A DNA stretch of 64,000 nucleotides, from NCBI GenBank assembly GCA_964595485.1, contig CAZQQN010000011.1, positions 13,631-77,630 on the forward strand. Reading direction: 5' to 3'. The DNA comes from CAZQQN01 sp964595485 (GTDB lineage: Bacteria; Bacteroidota; Bacteroidia; CAILMK01; CAYYUA01). Below are positions 54,953 through 62,403 of this stretch, in pieces. How positions within the stretch are numbered: the first letter of the stretch is position 1; each line of letters opens with the position of its first letter. Under the pieces are notes generated by a model. That model saw only the letters and a list, made by a program, of their open reading frames with translations. It searched no databases and had not been told where the DNA came from. The translations under genes were made by a program, and so were the position numbers.

Positions 54953-56437
54953 TTGCCTAAAAAAGCTTTAGTAGTAGGAGCAGGTCTGGGCGGTTTAGCA
55001 ACTGCCCTTAGGCTTGTTTCAAGAGGTTATAGCGTACAAATTTTAGAACAATACCATCAAGCAGGTGGACGCCTGAATATGCTTGAAAAGGATGGCTTCC
55101 GGTTTGACCTGGGGCCGTCCTTTTTCAGCATGCGTTACGAATTCGAAGAACTCTTTAAAGATTGTGGTGTAGAAAATCCGTTAACTTTAGAAGAATTAAA
55201 TCCTGTTTACACCGTAAACTTTTCTCACCTTAATAAATCCATTCGGGTTTACAAAGACTTGGAAAACCTTGCCCAAGAGGTAAAAAACCTTGAACCGGAC
55301 TTTTACAATCGGGCGGTTAGATACCTTGATAAAGCACAGACTATTTTTGAAGATACGGAATACCGTGTCATCAAGAAAAACTTCAACTCTTTAGCAGATT
55401 ATTTATTTCAGTTGACCAAAGTACCCTGGCAGCATGCCCCCATGATGTTCAGATCTATGTGGAAAGAGCTCTCAAGGCATTTTGAAGCTGAAGAAGTAAA
55501 AATTATTTTTTCTCTGGTTGCTTTTTTCCTTGGTTCTACACCTTTTGATACCCCGGCTGTGTATAGTCTCTTAAACTATACAGAACTCAAGCATGACGGC
55601 TATTGGAATGTAAAAGGAGGGATGTATGAAATTGTTACCAGTATAGTTAAATTATTAGAAGAACGGGATGTAAAAATTCATTACAATACAAGGATCGAGA
55701 ATTTCGTGAAGGGAGAAGATGACCTGAAAGCCGTTGTAGATCAGCACCATCAACGATGGGAAGCGGATTTTTTTGTGGTGAATGCCGATGCTGCTGCTTT
55801 TAGGGGAAAAGTATTCAATAAGCCAAGTTTCTCAGAAGAAAAATTGGATAAATATCACTGGACATTGGCACCATTCACTATATACCTTGGCGTGAATGGT
55901 AAGCTGGATAACCTGGATCACCACAATTATTTTCTTGGTAGTAATTTTAAAAACTATGCGGCTACTATCTTCAATGCCTCGGAAGCCCCGGAGCACCCCT
56001 ATTATTATGTAAGTGTAAACTCGAGATCCAACCCAGAAACAGCGCCTGAGGGTTGTGAAAATATTTTTATTCTATGCCCGGTGCCTGATTTGAGGCACAA
56101 ACCTAAGTGGGACGATGCAGGTAAGTTAACTGATAATATTGTAAAAGATTTGGCCCAAAGAACGGGTTTTCCAATTCAGGAAAACATAATCACCCAATCA
56201 GTATGGAATCCGATTGATTGGCAGGAAGCATTTGATTTGTACAAAGGAAGCGGATTAGGGCTAGCTCATGATATGAACCAAATCGGGGGTTTCAGGCCTT
56301 CCAACAAAGATGAGGATTTTAATAATGTTTATTATACCGGTGCTTCAACGCTTCCTGGTACGGGTTTGCCAATTGTGGTTATAAGTTCTAAATTAACTAC
56401 TGAAAAAATTACTATCGATCATGGAGCCATTGTATAA
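54953..56437 (+). CDS. crtI: Phytoene desaturase family protein
   Basis: This enzyme converts phytoene to lycopene by successive FAD-dependent desaturations. It has 494 residues. The nucleotide-binding motif GAGLGG lies at residues 9-14, then ILEQYHQAGGRLNMLEKDGF and FDLGPSFFSMRYEFEELF. The C-terminal motif is VYYTGASTLPGTGLPIVVIS. It shares the CrtI/CrtD fold with the protein at 48830 but is clearly distinct from it. It begins at a TTG 12 bases after the sigma gene and overlaps crtB by 17 bases. Confidence 0.88.
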   Translation: MPKKALVVGAGLGGLATALRLVSRGYSVQILEQYHQAGGRLNMLEKDGFRFDLGPSFFSMRYEFEELFKDCGVENPLTLEELNPVYTVNFSHLNKSIRVYKDLENLAQEVKNLEPDFYNRAVRYLDKAQTIFEDTEYRVIKKNFNSLADYLFQLTKVPWQHAPMMFRSMWKELSRHFEAEEVKIIFSLVAFFLGSTPFDTPAVYSLLNYTELKHDGYWNVKGGMYEIVTSIVKLLEERDVKIHYNTRIENFVKGEDDLKAVVDQHHQRWEADFFVVNADAAAFRGKVFNKPSFSEEKLDKYHWTLAPFTIYLGVNGKLDNLDHHNYFLGSNFKNYAATIFNASEAPEHPYYYVSVNSRSNPETAPEGCENIFILCPVPDLRHKPKWDDAGKLTDNIVKDLAQRTGFPIQENIITQSVWNPIDWQEAFDLYKGSGLGLAHDMNQIGGFRPSNKDEDFNNVYYTGASTLPGTGLPIVVISSKLTTEKITIDHGAIV

Positions 56438-57257
56438 CCGAGTTTCTTTTCTTTGTAGCAAGGCGGTTACACAATCCTACAGTACTTCCTTTACTCTTGG
56501 CATCAAAACCTTGGATAAGAAGTTTCATAGCCCGATTTACGCTATTTACGGCTTTGTTCGGCTTGCTGATGAAATTGTGGATACCTTTCATGATCACAAC
56601 AAAGCGGATTTAATCCACGAGTTTGAAAAAGATACTTACAAAGCCGTTAATCAGGGTATTAGCCTTAATCCCGTGTTACAATCCTTTCAAGATATTGTGA
56701 ACAAATATAGCATTCCTGATCACTTTATTGACGCTTTTCTCCATAGCATGAAAATGGACTTGAATTATACATACTATGATTCTAACAACTTTGACGAATA
56801 CATTTACGGTTCAGCGGAAGTGGTAGGCCTAATGTGTTTAAAGATTTTTTGCCAAGGAAATGAGAAAAGGTACCAAGAACTTAAAGGTCCTGCCAGAAGT
56901 CTGGGCGCTGCTTTTCAAAAGGTTAACTTTCTAAGGGACATGAGAAGTGATTATTATGAGCGAGGTCGCATCTATTTTCCCGGCGTAGTTTTTGACCATT
57001 TTGACAATGCCACGAAACAAGCAATCGAAAAGGATATCGAGAAAGACTTTGACGATGCTTACAAAGGGATCTTGCAATTGCCTTCAAATGCCAGGTTAGG
57101 TGTGTACATGGCTTACGTTTATTACAGGAATTTGTTCAAAAAGATCAAAAAAGTGCCCGCATCAGAAGTAATGGCTAAACGTGTTCGGGTACCGGATTCA
57201 GTGAAAGCTTTATTAATGGTTCGCTCTTACCTTCAAAATGTTTTTAACTTTATCTGA
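56421..57257 (+). CDS. crtB: Phytoene synthase
   Basis: CrtB condenses two geranylgeranyl diphosphates to phytoene. It has 278 residues. The first Asp-rich motif is DEIVD at 50-54 (VRLADEIVDTFHDH) and the second is NFLRDMRSDYYERGRIYFP, both binding Mg-diphosphate. It starts inside the end of crtI (17-base overlap), so the two are translationally linked. It could in principle be a squalene/dehydrosqualene synthase, but its place next to crtI and the lycopene cyclase argues for phytoene. Confidence 0.93.
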   Translation: MEPLYNRVSFLCSKAVTQSYSTSFTLGIKTLDKKFHSPIYAIYGFVRLADEIVDTFHDHNKADLIHEFEKDTYKAVNQGISLNPVLQSFQDIVNKYSIPDHFIDAFLHSMKMDLNYTYYDSNNFDEYIYGSAEVVGLMCLKIFCQGNEKRYQELKGPARSLGAAFQKVNFLRDMRSDYYERGRIYFPGVVFDHFDNATKQAIEKDIEKDFDDAYKGILQLPSNARLGVYMAYVYYRNLFKKIKKVPASEVMAKRVRVPDSVKALLMVRSYLQNVFNFI

Positions 57258-57317
57258 TTAATTGGTATATACGCAATCCCTATTACTTTCGTGTTAATTT
57301 GATAATAATGTTGATTA

Positions 57318-57908
57318 ATGTTTAAAAATACATTTCCTATTCAACCCGTAATGAATGCTTTTAGCAAATCTAAGTTTCTTAGAGTTGTCATCTTTACTAC
57401 GGCTTCGGCAATTTTAATGGTTCTAACAGCGATGAGTGGTGATGAAGCATTGGAAAAGCAACAAATGCGGAAATGGTTCATGGCCTCCATTGATAGTAAG
57501 GATACAGCATACACCTTCCACAATAAAATGAAAGGGTATGAAGGTGATAAACCGTTAATGATAGGCTACAAAGGTGCCTCTAAAGCGTTTTTGGCCAGGT
57601 ACGCGTGGAATCCTGTCAATAAAATGAACTTTCTTGAAAATGGTATGAAACTGGTAGATCGTTCCATTGGTAAGGACCCTAACGATATTGAGCTACGTTT
57701 TATTCGCCTCTCGATCACTTACTACTTACCGGATTTCTTAGGCTACGGTGACCATATAAATGACGATAAAAGGGTTATCATGGGGCAACTAAAGCAGGAT
57801 TCAGTCCTTTCTAAACCAGCACAAGTTAAAAAAGTGATTATTGAATTCCTCTTGGATTCTGATCTTTGCAGTGAAAAGGAAAAAGAAAGGTTGAAAGACA
57901 TGACCTGA
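57318..57908 (+). CDS. Unknown membrane-anchored protein embedded in the carotenoid operon
   Basis: This 196-residue protein has one N-terminal hydrophobic segment (about residues 20-42, FLRVVIFTTASAILMVLTAM) that may be a signal peptide or anchor, so the rest is probably periplasmic. The body is helical and moderately charged (FLARYAWNPVNKMNFLENGM; IELRFIRLSITYYLPDFLGY) without Cys- or His-based catalytic motifs that I can recognise. It is 60 bases after crtB, and its stop overlaps the next ATG as TGATG, so it is translationally coupled to the lycopene cyclase gene. ATG at 57351 is an alternative start. I do not recognise the family. Its place suggests a role in carotenoid handling or assembly, which is inference. 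Confidence 0.8.
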   Translation: MFKNTFPIQPVMNAFSKSKFLRVVIFTTASAILMVLTAMSGDEALEKQQMRKWFMASIDSKDTAYTFHNKMKGYEGDKPLMIGYKGASKAFLARYAWNPVNKMNFLENGMKLVDRSIGKDPNDIELRFIRLSITYYLPDFLGYGDHINDDKRVIMGQLKQDSVLSKPAQVKKVIIEFLLDSDLCSEKEKERLKDMT

Positions 57909-58576
57909 TGTATACTTACTTATTGCTAAATGGTTTAACTCTGTTTTTTCCGGTTGCTCTATCCTTTGACGCAAAAGTGTATTACTTTGGTAAGTGGAAA
58001 GCTGCATTTTTAGGGCTTTTGCCTGCTGCTATCTTCTTCATCATATGGGATATTTGGTTCACTGAAGCAGGTATTTGGCATTTCAACCCGGATTACGTGG
58101 TAGGGCTTTCATTCCTTAAACTACCTTTGGAGGAGTGGTTGTTCTTTGTTACTGTTCCGTTTGCTAACCTTTTTATCTATGAGGTTTTGATCTGCTACCT
58201 GGGGCCAGATTGGTTTCGGAAAGCCGGCCAGTTTTTTTTACCTATAGCAGCCTTTGTTTTGCTTATCATAGGTTTTTTTAATATAAACAATCTTTATACT
58301 GGTTTTACTTTTGGGGTTACAGCCGGCTGGTTATTGCTTAATTATTTCTGGCTGAAACCCTTCTATATTGGCATGTTCTGGATGGCTTACCTTGTTCATC
58401 TAATCCCATTTGGAGTTGTCAACGGTATACTGACTGCATGGCCGGTTGTCATTTACAACAATGCTGAAAACCTAAGTCTAAGGGTAGGTACAATACCGAT
58501 TGAAGACAGCATATATTCATTGTTATTATTTCTCATGTGTGTCAATGCTTATGAGTACCTAAAAGGCAGATTGTAA
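57908..58576 (+). CDS. crtY: Lycopene cyclase, CrtYcd-type membrane protein
   Basis: This 222-residue membrane protein has six or seven helices in two similar halves. Each half has the family motif PxE plus aromatic/hydrophobic residues: LPLEEWLFFVTVPFANLF near residue 75 and IPIEDSIYSLLLFLMCV near 200. This is the heterodimeric/fused lycopene cyclase family of actinobacteria, archaea and Bacteroidota, which closes beta rings on lycopene. With CruF and CrtD present, a monocyclic product is expected. The start overlaps the stop of the preceding gene. Confidence 0.88.
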   Translation: MYTYLLLNGLTLFFPVALSFDAKVYYFGKWKAAFLGLLPAAIFFIIWDIWFTEAGIWHFNPDYVVGLSFLKLPLEEWLFFVTVPFANLFIYEVLICYLGPDWFRKAGQFFLPIAAFVLLIIGFFNINNLYTGFTFGVTAGWLLLNYFWLKPFYIGMFWMAYLVHLIPFGVVNGILTAWPVVIYNNAENLSLRVGTIPIEDSIYSLLLFLMCVNAYEYLKGRL

Positions 58577-58618
58577 ACTTTTGTTTTATTCATTTGTTTT
58601 TTGGTCAAATTCTTTCAA

Positions 58619-59464
58619 ATGTCAAACCTTGACGTAACAGTAGATCAAAATTCTGGCTTTTGTTTTGGCGTAGTGTACGCTATTGAACTGGCAGAAGCCA
58701 TGCTGGATGAGCAGGGGTATCTTTATAGTCTTGGCGACATTGTTCACAATGATGAGGAGGTTAGGCGATTAAGAGAAAAAGGCTTGATAACAATTCAGCA
58801 AGATCAATTATGGAATATTGAAAACGATAAGGTTTTGATTAGGGCTCACGGAGAGCCTCCTGAAACCTATGAGATAGCGAAACGGAACAACATTGAATTG
58901 ATAGATGCCTCCTGCCCGGTGGTGTTAAAGCTTCAGAACAGAATACGAAATTCCTACGATAAAGATGAACCGGTTTACATTTACGGTAAGCCCGGTCATG
59001 CGGAAATAATCGGTCTAAAAGGTCAAACGAACAACGATGCCGTGGTTTTTCAAAGTATAGACGAACTGGACATTGAGCAGATGCCATCCACTATAACATT
59101 GTACAGTCAAACCACAAAAAATCCCAAGGATTTCTGGTCAATCAAAGAGACACTGGAAGCCAAAGGTATCACGGTGAATGCCCATGACTCGATCTGTCGG
59201 CAAGTTTCAAATAGAGATCAAGGTTTGATTGATTTTGCCGGCACCTATGATAAAGTTGTTTTTGTGGCTGGTAAAAAGTCCTCCAATGGCAAGGTGTTGT
59301 ATGAACTCTGCAGAGAAGTGAATCCCAATACCTATTTTGTCTCTGCTAAGGAAGAGATTGATAATAACTGGTTTGAAGAAGGCGAAACTATCGGCGTGTG
59401 CGGAGCTACTTCAACCCCGCAGTGGTTAATGGAAGAGGTTAAATCCAATATTGAAAACCTCTGA
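58619..59464 (+). CDS. ispH: 4-hydroxy-3-methylbut-2-enyl diphosphate reductase
   Basis: IspH is the last enzyme of the MEP pathway; it makes IPP and DMAPP using a 4Fe-4S cluster. The ATG at 58619 is chosen (MSNLDVTVDQNSGFCFGV); a TTG at 58601 adds six residues. The three cluster ligands are present: Cys15 in SGFCFGV, Cys99 in DASCPVV and Cys193 in DSICRQVSNR. Length (281 residues) is normal. It lies 42 bases after the lycopene cyclase gene, so precursor supply may be coregulated with carotenoid synthesis. Confidence 0.93.
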   Translation: MSNLDVTVDQNSGFCFGVVYAIELAEAMLDEQGYLYSLGDIVHNDEEVRRLREKGLITIQQDQLWNIENDKVLIRAHGEPPETYEIAKRNNIELIDASCPVVLKLQNRIRNSYDKDEPVYIYGKPGHAEIIGLKGQTNNDAVVFQSIDELDIEQMPSTITLYSQTTKNPKDFWSIKETLEAKGITVNAHDSICRQVSNRDQGLIDFAGTYDKVVFVAGKKSSNGKVLYELCREVNPNTYFVSAKEEIDNNWFEEGETIGVCGATSTPQWLMEEVKSNIENL

Positions 59465-59506
59465 TCCCATCCTGCTGTTAAGTTCGAAAATTAAAAATGC
59501 AAGTTC

Positions 59507-60211
59507 TTGAAGGCAGACCAATTTCCATTGTATCAAAAGCACTTTGGGGCCTTAATAGGTGCCTCCATTATAATCATTTGGGGTTCTCTGCTAACCTTGA
59601 ATTTTTCATACCCAATTACGTTTACTGATCCCATCGTATTGGTTTTAATGCTGTTACAAACCCATCTTTTCACAGGGCTTTTTATTACGGCTCATGATGC
59701 CATGCATGGCACAGTTTCTCCCAACAGAAAACTTAACCATTTCATAGGATGGCTAGCTGCGGGCTTGTTTGCTTTTAACTATTACCCTAAACTTTCCCAA
59801 AACCATTATAAGCATCATGGTTGGGTAGCCCAGGAAACAGACCCTGATTACCATGATGGCCCATTCTGGGTTTGGTATTATCACTTTCTGAAAAATTACA
59901 TTGGTATTATCCAAATTATTTTAATGGCTGTGACTTATAACGTCCTTGAGTTTTTCATTCCGGAAAGCAATATTCTTTTATTCTGGGTAATTCCGAGTAT
60001 TCTGAGCACCCTTCAGCTGTTTTATTTTGGCACTTATGTTCCGCATAAACAACCGGAAACCCGTGGTAATCGTCATAAATCCGGTACGCAAAGCACAAAC
60101 CACATTTGGGCTTTTCTCACCTGTTACTTTTTTGGCTACCATTATGAACACCATGAATACCCGGCTATGCCTTGGTGGTTGCTCTACAAAACCAAGAATG
60201 AGGAAAGCTAG
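59507..60211 (+). CDS. crtW: Beta-carotene 4-ketolase (CrtW-type fatty acid desaturase family)
   Basis: This di-iron membrane oxygenase has 234 residues. All three His boxes are present: HDAMHG (His63-His67), NHYKHHGW (His100, His103, His104) and GYHYEHHEYPAMPWW near the C-terminus. The motif AQETDPDYHDGPFW and the final box match CrtW ketolases rather than CrtZ hydroxylases, which are shorter and have a different third box. It introduces a 4-keto group on beta rings. The start is TTG; an ATG ten bases upstream is out of frame. It ends the run of recognised carotenoid genes. Confidence 0.88.
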   Translation: MKADQFPLYQKHFGALIGASIIIIWGSLLTLNFSYPITFTDPIVLVLMLLQTHLFTGLFITAHDAMHGTVSPNRKLNHFIGWLAAGLFAFNYYPKLSQNHYKHHGWVAQETDPDYHDGPFWVWYYHFLKNYIGIIQIILMAVTYNVLEFFIPESNILLFWVIPSILSTLQLFYFGTYVPHKQPETRGNRHKSGTQSTNHIWAFLTCYFFGYHYEHHEYPAMPWWLLYKTKNEES

Positions 60212-60237
60212 TATTTTTTTAATTTAAACGGAAAGCC

Positions 60238-60684
60238 ATGGCTTCGGAGGTTGAAAATAAATGGCGCATAAACCGCGAAAAAAATGCAGCGGTTAGACAA
60301 TTAGCCGAGTTTGCTTTTGCGGATCAGCAGTCTAAAGAAGTAGAGATCCGTTTTGAGGAGCCCTGTTGCATAGAATGTTATGCCAATGGGACTCTATGGG
60401 TAGCAGATGAAAAGGTCTGGGATAAGCCGGAGAAGATATGGCAGATTGTTTATAAGTTAAGGGATTGGCTGAACAAACATCATCCTCAATACCTGGATAA
60501 GGTTGATGAATGGGAAGCAAAAGATAAAGAAGCAGCACGTAAAGCGCGCCTGGCAAAAATTATGGGAGCCATCGGTAATAACCTTGATGACCTCCCGGAA
60601 TTAAAGGACGAAATTGTGAAACTGGGCAGAATGATAGAATCAGGGGAAGAAATTCAATCGTATTGTCGACAATTCGGGGGCTGA
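60238..60684 (+). CDS. Hypothetical soluble protein after crtW
   Basis: This 148-residue protein has no signal peptide or membrane segment. It has an N-terminal alpha/beta-looking part with CCIECYANGTLWVADEKVWD and a highly charged helical C-terminal half (about residues 80-148, EWEAKDKEAARKARLAKIMG). I do not recognise the family. The ATG lies 26 bases after the crtW stop in the same direction, so it may belong to the same transcript. Nothing connects it to carotenoids beyond position. Confidence 0.7.
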   Translation: MASEVENKWRINREKNAAVRQLAEFAFADQQSKEVEIRFEEPCCIECYANGTLWVADEKVWDKPEKIWQIVYKLRDWLNKHHPQYLDKVDEWEAKDKEAARKARLAKIMGAIGNNLDDLPELKDEIVKLGRMIESGEEIQSYCRQFGG

Positions 60685-60953
60685 CCAAGACTAAGCTTCA
60701 CAGGCCTAAAATAAGTGAGTAGCGTGTTCAAACCGTTTGTTAATATTGTCCTCATTGGCAATTTTTGCTTATAAACTAAGGAATAAGGGCTATCCACACA
60801 ATTATTGACTGTCGCATTTTCATTGGGAAATGCCTCCCCGGCTTCAGTTTTAAGGTCCCATTTACTTTTTTGTCTGTTTACCTGAAAGCTTTTACTGAAA
60901 TTAAACTGCCTTTTTTACAATTCGCTTGACATGCTATCGTTATACCTTCAATA

Positions 60954-61070
60954 ATGCTTGAAAGACTGGTAAATGGAAAGAAAGCAACTGCGTTTAACGG
61001 GTTTGGCATTGATCCAGTATATTTGCAGCGCTTAAAATCAAAGGACCCCAAGAAAGTAGAAAAACCATGA
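60954..61070 (+). CDS. Possible 38-residue small protein coupled to the AI-2E family transporter
   Basis: An ORF of 38 codons begins MLERLVNGKKATAFNGFG and ends in TGA that overlaps the ATG of the transporter gene as ATGA. The composition is basic and soluble-looking. Overlapping stop/start arrangements are frequent in this window among real genes. No homolog is recognised, and the upstream 270 bases (60685-60953) hold nothing clear. It may be a leader peptide, a real small protein, or chance. Confidence 0.35.
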   Translation: MLERLVNGKKATAFNGFGIDPVYLQRLKSKDPKKVEKP

Positions 61071-62233
61071 AACTGCCGGGATATTTCCGTAGCCGAAATA
61101 CTGCCTTACCATTATCGCTCAAATTATTGATTTACTTAATCCTGATCATTGCGTCTATTTTTGTTCTGATCGTTGCCAAGGATATACTTGTGCCCCTTGT
61201 TTTAGGTGTTTTTCTGGCTTTACTACTTTACCCACCGGCTACGCAACTTGAAAGTTGGGGCCTTTCTCGTATTTTGACCAATTTGCTCCTTATCTTAGCA
61301 TTTTTTGCTATACTTTCCGGGGTGGTATTCATCATCATTAAGCTATTTTTTGATTTTACCAGGGACTTACCTTTCATCAAAGAGCAGGTACAGGATAAAT
61401 TGCTATTTGTACAGGCTTGGTTAGAAGAAAACATTGGCTTAACCCGGGAACAACAGCAAAATTGGTTCATAAATCGGTATGACATGATCTTTCAAACAGC
61501 TGGTAATTTGTTTGGTAATGTATTTAGTGCTACTACCGGTACTATCTTTAAAGTGGGTATCCTACCTGTTTTTTCCTTTATGTTCCTTTATTACCGCGAT
61601 AAGTTTAAACGGTTCTTATTTAAGATATTACCCCATGATAACCACAATAAGGCAAGTAATATCATCAATGAAATTTGCCAGGTCACCCCTGCTTACTTAA
61701 AGGGCTTATTGATAGTGGTCGGTATCTTGATGGTTGTTAATTCAACCGTCTTTTATTTTATTGGTATACGTCATGCTTTATTTTTTGGAATTGTTGCCGC
61801 CTTGTTTAACTTAATTCCCTATTTGGGAACCATTTTTGGTTACCTGGTAGCTTTTGTTTTTGTGATAGGTACCCAGAGTATTGATGTGGCTGTTGGCTTG
61901 GTGATCGCATTCCTGATCATTCAGTTTACAGAAAATAATATTTTAACCCCCAATATTACCGGTGTCAATGTAAGCATCAATCCTTTTGTTACGATCGTGG
62001 CTATTATCATTGGTGGTATGATATGGGGCCTTTCAGGGATGTTTATTGTTATACCGGTGATGGCTATGTTTAAAATTATCTGTGAGAACATTCCCTCCAT
62101 GAAGCCCTATGCTTTCCTTATTGGGGTAGAGGGAACGGAAAAGCACGCCTTGACTGCTCAAAAGATAAAATATTCTATCGGCCGAATATTCGGAATTAGC
62201 CGTTTCCGAAAGGATAAAAACTGGGACGGGTAA
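61067..62233 (+). CDS. AI-2E family transporter (TqsA/YdiK-like permease)
   Basis: This 388-residue integral membrane protein has about seven or eight helices. The N-terminal helices (SLKLLIYLILIIASIFVLIV, ILVPLVLGVFLALLLYPPAT) are followed by a cytoplasmic/periplasmic segment, then FFGIVAALFNLIPYLGTIFG and QFTENNILTPNITGVNVSIN, the most conserved parts of the family. Members were first linked to autoinducer-2 export, but many act as sodium/proton antiporters or have unknown roles. No luxS or lsr genes are nearby, so a quorum-sensing role should not be assumed. Confidence 0.9.
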   Translation: MKLPGYFRSRNTALPLSLKLLIYLILIIASIFVLIVAKDILVPLVLGVFLALLLYPPATQLESWGLSRILTNLLLILAFFAILSGVVFIIIKLFFDFTRDLPFIKEQVQDKLLFVQAWLEENIGLTREQQQNWFINRYDMIFQTAGNLFGNVFSATTGTIFKVGILPVFSFMFLYYRDKFKRFLFKILPHDNHNKASNIINEICQVTPAYLKGLLIVVGILMVVNSTVFYFIGIRHALFFGIVAALFNLIPYLGTIFGYLVAFVFVIGTQSIDVAVGLVIAFLIIQFTENNILTPNITGVNVSINPFVTIVAIIIGGMIWGLSGMFIVIPVMAMFKIICENIPSMKPYAFLIGVEGTEKHALTAQKIKYSIGRIFGISRFRKDKNWDG

Positions 62234-62403
62234 ATTCAAAACTTAAAATGGGCCTGATGCTCTAAAATAAGGTTATCTCCTTCTTACACCTGGTCAAATT
62301 CATTCGATTGTATCCAAAATAAGCTAATATCCCCAACTTATATAGCATTTTTTCTCTTTTGAATGCGTAGATTCGTTGACTGACAAATAGAATAATTTCA
62401 AAA

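Noticed and set aside
59507..60211. Reading crtW as a CrtZ beta-carotene hydroxylase or a general fatty acid desaturase
   Set aside because: The three His boxes, the DPDYHDGPFW segment and the HYEHHEYPAMPWW ending match CrtW ketolases better.
61067..62233. Quorum-sensing function for the AI-2E family transporter
   Set aside because: The family name is historical. No luxS or lsr genes are visible and many members have other transport roles.
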